From QPIN01 sp964535875 (lineage in GTDB: Bacteria > Pseudomonadota > Gammaproteobacteria > Methylococcales > Methylomonadaceae), in assembly GCA_964535875.1 (NCBI GenBank), contig CAZHUE010000002.1, positions 1 through 39,609 on the forward strand: 39,609 bases of DNA, in the 5' to 3' direction. A program made the position numbers and the translations under genes. Positions 35,788-39,609 of the stretch are shown one piece after another. Below the pieces are notes generated by a model, which was not told the origin of the DNA, did no database searches, and saw only the letters and a program-made list of their open reading frames with translations. Position 1 is the stretch's first letter, and every line of letters begins with the position of its first letter.

Positions 35788-36588
35788 TTACATACTCATT
35801 TTTTGTTTTTTCTTATTTAGTTTTTTTTGTTTTTTAAATTCAGTTAACTCTAGCTCCTCCAAAATACCATTATTATTATTGTCTATCTTTCCGAACATTT
35901 TTTTATGAAAAGCTTTAAATTCACTCTCGCTTACTGAGTTATCTTTATTAGCATCCATTTTTTTTAGCATTTTACTGTGCTTTCCATCTTTTTCTTTACT
36001 AACTAAATACATTTTGTTTTTATCTAAAGAAAAACTCCAAGGTAGATTACTATTTTTCCATCCATTAATTGATCTTTCCCCTGTTTGTTCTCCTGATTTT
36101 ACACTATCGCCTTCAAAACCATCAATAATTGAAAAAACTTGTGTAAACCCAGCTGAGGTTAGAGCATCAGCTGCCTTCGCACTGCGACCACCAGAGCGGC
36201 ACATGACAAATACTTTATCGGTTTTGCTAAGTCCTTTTTGTTGTAACCGTTGGGTAGCAGCTTCAACAAAATCAGGGTTTGGTATCATATTAAACATATT
36301 TTTTTTATCATTCCATTTATATTTTTTGCTAGTAAATTTAAACGGAACGTTAGAATCAGCATCAACCGGCATTCCAGTGTAAGCGACTTCACCACGTGTG
36401 CGGACATCAAGAAATAGAATCTTATCAGCTTTCTTTTTTAATATTTCGTAAGCATCTGTGGAATTAAGATATAAGCCAGCCTGGGTGCGCTTATTTTTTG
36501 GCACGTTATCATTGTTTAAGGTTGCAGCAGTAACAGTACTAAGGGTTATTGCAAAAGTAAAAATTAAAGTACTTATTGTTTTTAACAT
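35788..36588 (-). CDS. Periplasmic rhodanese with two C-terminal EF hands
   Basis: A 266-residue exported protein. Sec signal peptide at 1-21 (ISTLIFTFAITLSTVTAA), rhodanese domain ~40-185 with LFLDVRTRGEVAYTG and active loop CRSGGRS (Cys130), then two canonical calcium-binding loops: DANKDNSVSESE (212-223) and DNNNNGILEELE (236-247), and a very Lys-rich tail. The end of the rhodanese domain (GFEG...INGWKNSNLPW) matches the cytosolic rhodanese at 15730. A calcium-regulated or calcium-stabilised sulfurtransferase is inferred. Good ribosome site GGAGA before the ATG. No operon partner. Confidence 0.88.
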   Translation of the reverse strand: MLKTISTLIFTFAITLSTVTAATLNNDNVPKNKRTQAGLYLNSTDAYEILKKKADKILFLDVRTRGEVAYTGMPVDADSNVPFKFTSKKYKWNDKKNMFNMIPNPDFVEAATQRLQQKGLSKTDKVFVMCRSGGRSAKAADALTSAGFTQVFSIIDGFEGDSVKSGEQTGERSINGWKNSNLPWSFSLDKNKMYLVSKEKDGKHSKMLKKMDANKDNSVSESEFKAFHKKMFGKIDNNNNGILEELELTEFKKQKKLNKKKQKMSM

Positions 36589-36760
36589 ATGTATTTCTCC
36601 TGTTTTTTAAATAATTTAATGAATTCATGGGGTTTAGTGCGATAAAAATTTAGCGATTAGGGAGATCCAAGATAATTTACCATATATTAGAAAATATTAA
36701 TATATTTATGTTTTAATTTTATTAATATTTCTTTTTTTCGATAAGAACACTTGATTAGCT

Positions 36761-36910
36761 ACTAGTACAGCATCCAGCAAGTTCTACATTTTTCCGATAA
36801 CTGCGTAAATGAGCTTGACTTAGCCCAGCTAAGCGAGCCCTCATTTGCCTTGCTCTTGAAAATCTAACCATACCACATTGTTAATAGAACTAACTGGTTG
36901 CTGTACTAGT
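36761..36910. mobile_element. MITE-like element, third family (150 bp)
   Basis: Ends 36761-36786 and 36885-36910 are inverted repeats with 23 of 26 matches, both tipped ACTAGTACAGCA. CTAG at each tip could be a 4-bp target duplication. A central hairpin pairs AAATGAG (36807-36813) and CTTAG (36819-36823) with CTAAG and CTCATTT (36829-36846). No coding frame. It lies in a 509-nt gene-free stretch upstream of the PstS-like gene; the rest is AT-rich, with a TATAAT at 37044-37049 that lacks a clear -35. Confidence 0.7.
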
Positions 36911-37097
36911 TGGATAGGAGCTGGTGTGTTTTAATAAAGTTGTATAAAAATAAGTCGCTTACGATAATGAGAACTACGTCTAATAAATGTAATTTAAACT
37001 GAAGTAAGTTATATATCCAAGCTATTCTATGCTTCGCTCAGATTATAATTACCTGTATACAAGTTTAGGAAATATATGACTTTACTTCTTTCCCCCT

Positions 37098-37562
37098 ATG
37101 TCCTCAAGAATTAAAAACATACTTTTATTGTATTTTTTGATTTTGCAGAATATTAGCTTTGCAAATGAAAATATAGTTCAACCTCTATCTTTGCTTGTAC
37201 CATTTGTTAATCAACAGGTTCCCCAAGATACAATTTCCCAGAATGGTCTCAGTGGTATTTTTAAAATGCGTTTGCATAAATGGAATGACGATACTGCAGT
37301 CACAGTCTTTGTGTTAAAAGATGACAACCCAATGCATAAAGCATTTTGTAAAATAATCCTAAATGTTTTTCCTCACCAAATGCGCAGAGTATGGGACCGG
37401 TTAGTCTTTAGCGGTTCTGGACAGGCTCCCATTCAATTAGATACTAAGGAAGAAATGATTGAAAAACTTAGTTCTACGGCAGGAGCGATTGGTTATTTAA
37501 GATTAAATGATATTACGGATGGAATCAAAGTTCTTCAGGTGCTATCAGGGAGCAACGATTAA
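37098..37562 (+). CDS. Small periplasmic PstS-like (phosphate-binding-family) protein
   Basis: A 154-residue exported protein with a signal peptide (IKNILLLYFLILQNISFA). The body has the pattern of short periplasmic proteins related to the phosphate-binding PstS family: LSGIFKMRLHKWNDDTAVTV, MRRVWDRLVFSGSGQAPIQL and AGAIGYLRL. It is about half the length of a true PstS and no pstCAB genes are near, so a transport role is doubtful. The ribosome site is poor. It is followed after 1 nt by an outer-membrane barrel gene, which suggests the two work together at the envelope. Confidence 0.75.
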   Translation: MSSRIKNILLLYFLILQNISFANENIVQPLSLLVPFVNQQVPQDTISQNGLSGIFKMRLHKWNDDTAVTVFVLKDDNPMHKAFCKIILNVFPHQMRRVWDRLVFSGSGQAPIQLDTKEEMIEKLSSTAGAIGYLRLNDITDGIKVLQVLSGSND

Positions 37563-37563
37563 T

Positions 37564-38793
37564 ATGTTTTTTCCCAATTTATCAGAAGGAAAGCTCTCAT
37601 TTAACTTGTCTGTAGGTTTTTTTGCCTGTTTTTTCTTGCTAGTGTCAAACTTAAATGCAGAAGAAAAATCTTCTTTTTTTAAATTACCAACCAATTTTCG
37701 AATCCATGGTTTTTTATCACAGGGTTTTTTACATACTTCAGATAATAATTTATTTGGCCATAGTGATGATAATATTTCTGTTGATTTTCGAGAACTAGGT
37801 CTCAATGCTTCTTGGCGGATAGTGCCGGAATTACAGCTAGCATTACAAGTTGCATGGAGAAATGCAGGACAGACAGATAAGCAGGATTTACGAATTGATT
37901 ATGGTGTTGTCAACTACAGTTTTTTTTCCACTGAATCGGCTACCATAGGTATTAAAGCAGGTAGAATACCAACGCCATTAGGTTTGTACAATGAAACCCG
38001 TGATGTTGCATCGACTAGGCCGAGCGTTTTATTACCACAATCAATATATTTTGACCGAAATAGGAATATAAGTTACTCAGCAGACGGAGGTTATCTTTAT
38101 GGAGAAAAGCGATCAGATTTTGGTGGTTTGGATTATACCATCGGTATTGTTATCCCAAGAACTGAAGACCCAAGTTTTAAAAATGGAATTGTTGGAAATG
38201 ATCCCGGTGAAATGGTGGGGCATGTATCATGGGTAACAAAACTAAACTATGAATGGCAAGGTGGTTTAGTTCGATTAGCTATTTCTTATGCTGATTTAAA
38301 TGCGGACTATTACCCAGGCATCGGCTCTAAATTTTCTCGGGGTTCAATCAGATTCAAACCACTTGTATTTTCGGCACAATATAATGCAGAAAATTGGTCT
38401 TTAACTGCAGAGTATGCCTATAGAAAAACTGAACTAACAGACTTTGGTCTTTTCCCTAATATGAAAGTTACTGGCGAAAGTTTTTATATTCAAGGTATTT
38501 ATAAATTTACAAATTATTTGGAAGGATTAGTCAGATACGATCAACTTAGCGTTGACAAAAATGATAAAAAGGGTGATGAATTTGCATTAAGGTCTATGAC
38601 TGGTGCTCTCAATTACTCTCGATACGCTAAAGATTGGACAGTAGGTTTACGAGTCAATGTTTTTTCTGACTTTTTGATAAGTGCTGAATATCATCGCATT
38701 AACGGGACAGCTTGGTTGTCAGCGTTAGAAAATGATAAATCCACGACTAAGCATTGGGATTTATACACATTGCTTATTTCATATAGTTTTTAG
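37564..38793 (+). CDS. Outer-membrane beta-barrel (porin-like) protein
   Basis: A 409-residue exported protein. Signal peptide at the N-terminus (LSVGFFACFFLLVSNLNA). The mature part alternates short amphipathic strands with aromatic girdle residues, has RIHGFLSQGFLHTSDNN near its start, IGIKAGRIPTPLGLYNETRD (a common porin-like motif), and ends in ISYSF, the C-terminal Phe that targets BAM. Family not identified beyond porin-like. I chose ATG 37564, one base after the PstS-like stop, with GGGAG 11 bases upstream; frames from 37507 would lengthen it by 19 residues and spoil the signal peptide. Confidence 0.85.
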   Translation: MFFPNLSEGKLSFNLSVGFFACFFLLVSNLNAEEKSSFFKLPTNFRIHGFLSQGFLHTSDNNLFGHSDDNISVDFRELGLNASWRIVPELQLALQVAWRNAGQTDKQDLRIDYGVVNYSFFSTESATIGIKAGRIPTPLGLYNETRDVASTRPSVLLPQSIYFDRNRNISYSADGGYLYGEKRSDFGGLDYTIGIVIPRTEDPSFKNGIVGNDPGEMVGHVSWVTKLNYEWQGGLVRLAISYADLNADYYPGIGSKFSRGSIRFKPLVFSAQYNAENWSLTAEYAYRKTELTDFGLFPNMKVTGESFYIQGIYKFTNYLEGLVRYDQLSVDKNDKKGDEFALRSMTGALNYSRYAKDWTVGLRVNVFSDFLISAEYHRINGTAWLSALENDKSTTKHWDLYTLLISYSF

Positions 38794-38800
38794 TAAGACT

Positions 38801-38824
38801 AGGGTTTAATAATAATTAAACCCT
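38801..38824. terminator. Bidirectional terminator between the barrel gene and the acyltransferase
   Basis: Perfect 10-bp stem AGGGTTTAAT/ATTAAACCCT with loop AATA, followed by TTAAATTTTAATT on the plus strand and by an A/T-rich run on the minus strand. It sits in the 53-nt gap between two convergent genes. Confidence 0.75.
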
Positions 38825-38846
38825 TAAATTTTAATTCGTTTGTAGC

Positions 38847-39431
38847 TTAACTCACTTGTAAGTGTTTAAATTTATCCCAGCCAGTATCTAAATTAACTCT
38901 TAGTAAATTTAATTCTTTCATAACACCTTTATCCAAAGGAGCGACCTTTTTAGTAACCAAAACTTTTGCATCGACTAGTCGCTGATAAGTTTTTTTATGT
39001 CTGTTCATCAATGCACACAATGATTGCTCGCATCCCGCTTCTATTGATAATTTAAACGCCATTGAAATCAAATCAATAATCAATCTGGTCTTTCCTCTAT
39101 AAGAAGGGTCTGTTGCTAATCGCCAGGTAGAACCAAGTTTACATGAATAGGTTTTTCTGTATTCTGCCAGTTCTTTTTTAAACCACTTTTCCATATTTAA
39201 GCCTTGTCCACTATCAATAGTTACCGTGATAGTGCCAATAATATTACCCTCTTGTTCTGCGATTAAAATAGAAGTATTCGGGTGGGTATCTAGCTGGGGT
39301 GAGGTAATGATTTTTCCACTGTCTTGAGGTGATATTTCACCTGATAAGACAAAGGTATCATGGGTTAATTTATAAACTTCATCTAGTCTTGAATAATCTT
39401 TTAATACGGAAATCTTATAATTTTTTTTCAC
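38847..39431 (-). CDS. GNAT-fold acyltransferase resembling FeeM-type N-acyl amino acid synthases
   Basis: A 194-residue cytosolic GNAT-like protein. Seen: VYKLTHDTFVLSG (the opening found in acyl-homoserine-lactone and FeeM-like enzymes), ILIAEQEGNIIGTITVTIDS, STWRLATDPSYRGKTRLIID and a segment around CALMNRHKKTYQRLVDAKV. FeeM-type enzymes join fatty acyl chains from acyl-ACP to amino acids; this role is possible, not shown. The start is GTG 39431, preceded by AGGA. It lies 16 nt after the EAL gene and is presumably co-transcribed. Confidence 0.65.
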   Translation of the reverse strand: MKKNYKISVLKDYSRLDEVYKLTHDTFVLSGEISPQDSGKIITSPQLDTHPNTSILIAEQEGNIIGTITVTIDSGQGLNMEKWFKKELAEYRKTYSCKLGSTWRLATDPSYRGKTRLIIDLISMAFKLSIEAGCEQSLCALMNRHKKTYQRLVDAKVLVTKKVAPLDKGVMKELNLLRVNLDTGWDKFKHLQVS

Positions 39432-39447
39432 GGCTTATCCTAAATTT

Positions 39448-39609
39448 TTATGTTTCTAAGCCATTACCTCCTAAATTTTTGTTTTGATGAAACTCTAGAT
39501 ATGGCATTGGTTTACCTATCCCGATACCTTGCGCATAATCCACCCCTATGGTTGACAATACCTCAAGAATTTCGTCGTTTTCTACAAATTCAGCAATGGT
39601 TATAATGTT
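39448..39609 (-). CDS. EAL-domain c-di-GMP phosphodiesterase, C-terminal end (rest outside window)
   Basis: The last 53 residues of a protein entering from the right edge. NIITIAEFVENDEILEVLS followed by GVDYAQGIGIGKPMPY is the conserved end of EAL domains, including the catalytic-loop Glu of the AEFVE segment. Whether the EAL motif itself and a GGDEF domain are present cannot be seen. It lies directly upstream of the FeeM-like acyltransferase on the same strand. Confidence 0.88.
   Translation of the reverse strand, partial: NIITIAEFVENDEILEVLSTIGVDYAQGIGIGKPMPYLEFHQNKNLGGNGLET

Noticed and set aside
1..39609. CRISPR arrays, prophage, integrons, rRNA or tRNA genes
   Set aside because: No regularly spaced direct repeats, phage genes, integrase or RNA gene patterns were seen in the intergenic regions.

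Overview
The window looks like an AT-rich gammaproteobacterial chromosome segment. Gene content and order are classic gammaproteobacterial: trpD-trpC; divergent bamD and rluD-pgeF; typA followed by hisB-H-A-F-I-E and tatABC; atpIBEFHAGDC followed by glmU. A marine, symbiotic or methylotrophic lineage such as Methylococcales would fit the base composition and gene style, but no diagnostic metabolic gene is present, so I do not assign a genus.

Layout. 1-1405: end of a tryptophan operon (+). 1524-5254: a four-domain c-di-GMP protein (MHYT-PAS-GGDEF-EAL) followed closely by a eukaryotic-type NADP isocitrate dehydrogenase (+). 5488-8901: bamD (-), then rluD, pgeF and a ZIP metal transporter (+). 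8950-15605: a long minus-strand block, typA, six his genes, tatA, tatB, tatC. 15730-17617: minus-strand LysR regulator, small methyltransferase and rhodanese. 17618-18311: a gene-free stretch with two MITE-like elements and strong hairpins. 18312-21891: a three-gene surface-polysaccharide initiation module (SDR, phosphoglycosyl transferase, WbpM-type dehydratase; minus strand), broken by a 23-N assembly gap. 22204-29086: complete F1Fo ATP synthase operon with a good sigma-70 promoter and a terminator. 29275-30639: glmU interrupted by one in-frame TAA. 30763-33697: two related diguanylate cyclases (-). 33902-36588: dsbA, folA and a periplasmic rhodanese with two EF hands (all -). 37098-38793: a small PstS-like periplasmic protein and an outer-membrane beta-barrel (+). 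38847-39609: a FeeM-like acyltransferase preceded by the end of an EAL-domain protein (-).

The conserved blocks are housekeeping: amino-acid synthesis, envelope assembly, Tat export, energy conversion and cell-wall precursor synthesis. The accessory content has three themes. The first is c-di-GMP signalling: four proteins, all with intact motifs where visible. The second is a set of short non-coding inverted-repeat elements, apparently three families, including a possible size series of one family (196, 164, 40 bp and a tip-only scar). One family's ends bracket the polysaccharide module. The third is a pair of unusual small gene sets near the right end: rhodanese-EF-hand, PstS-like plus porin, and acyltransferase plus EAL. 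No complete transposase, prophage, CRISPR array, tRNA or rRNA gene was recognised.
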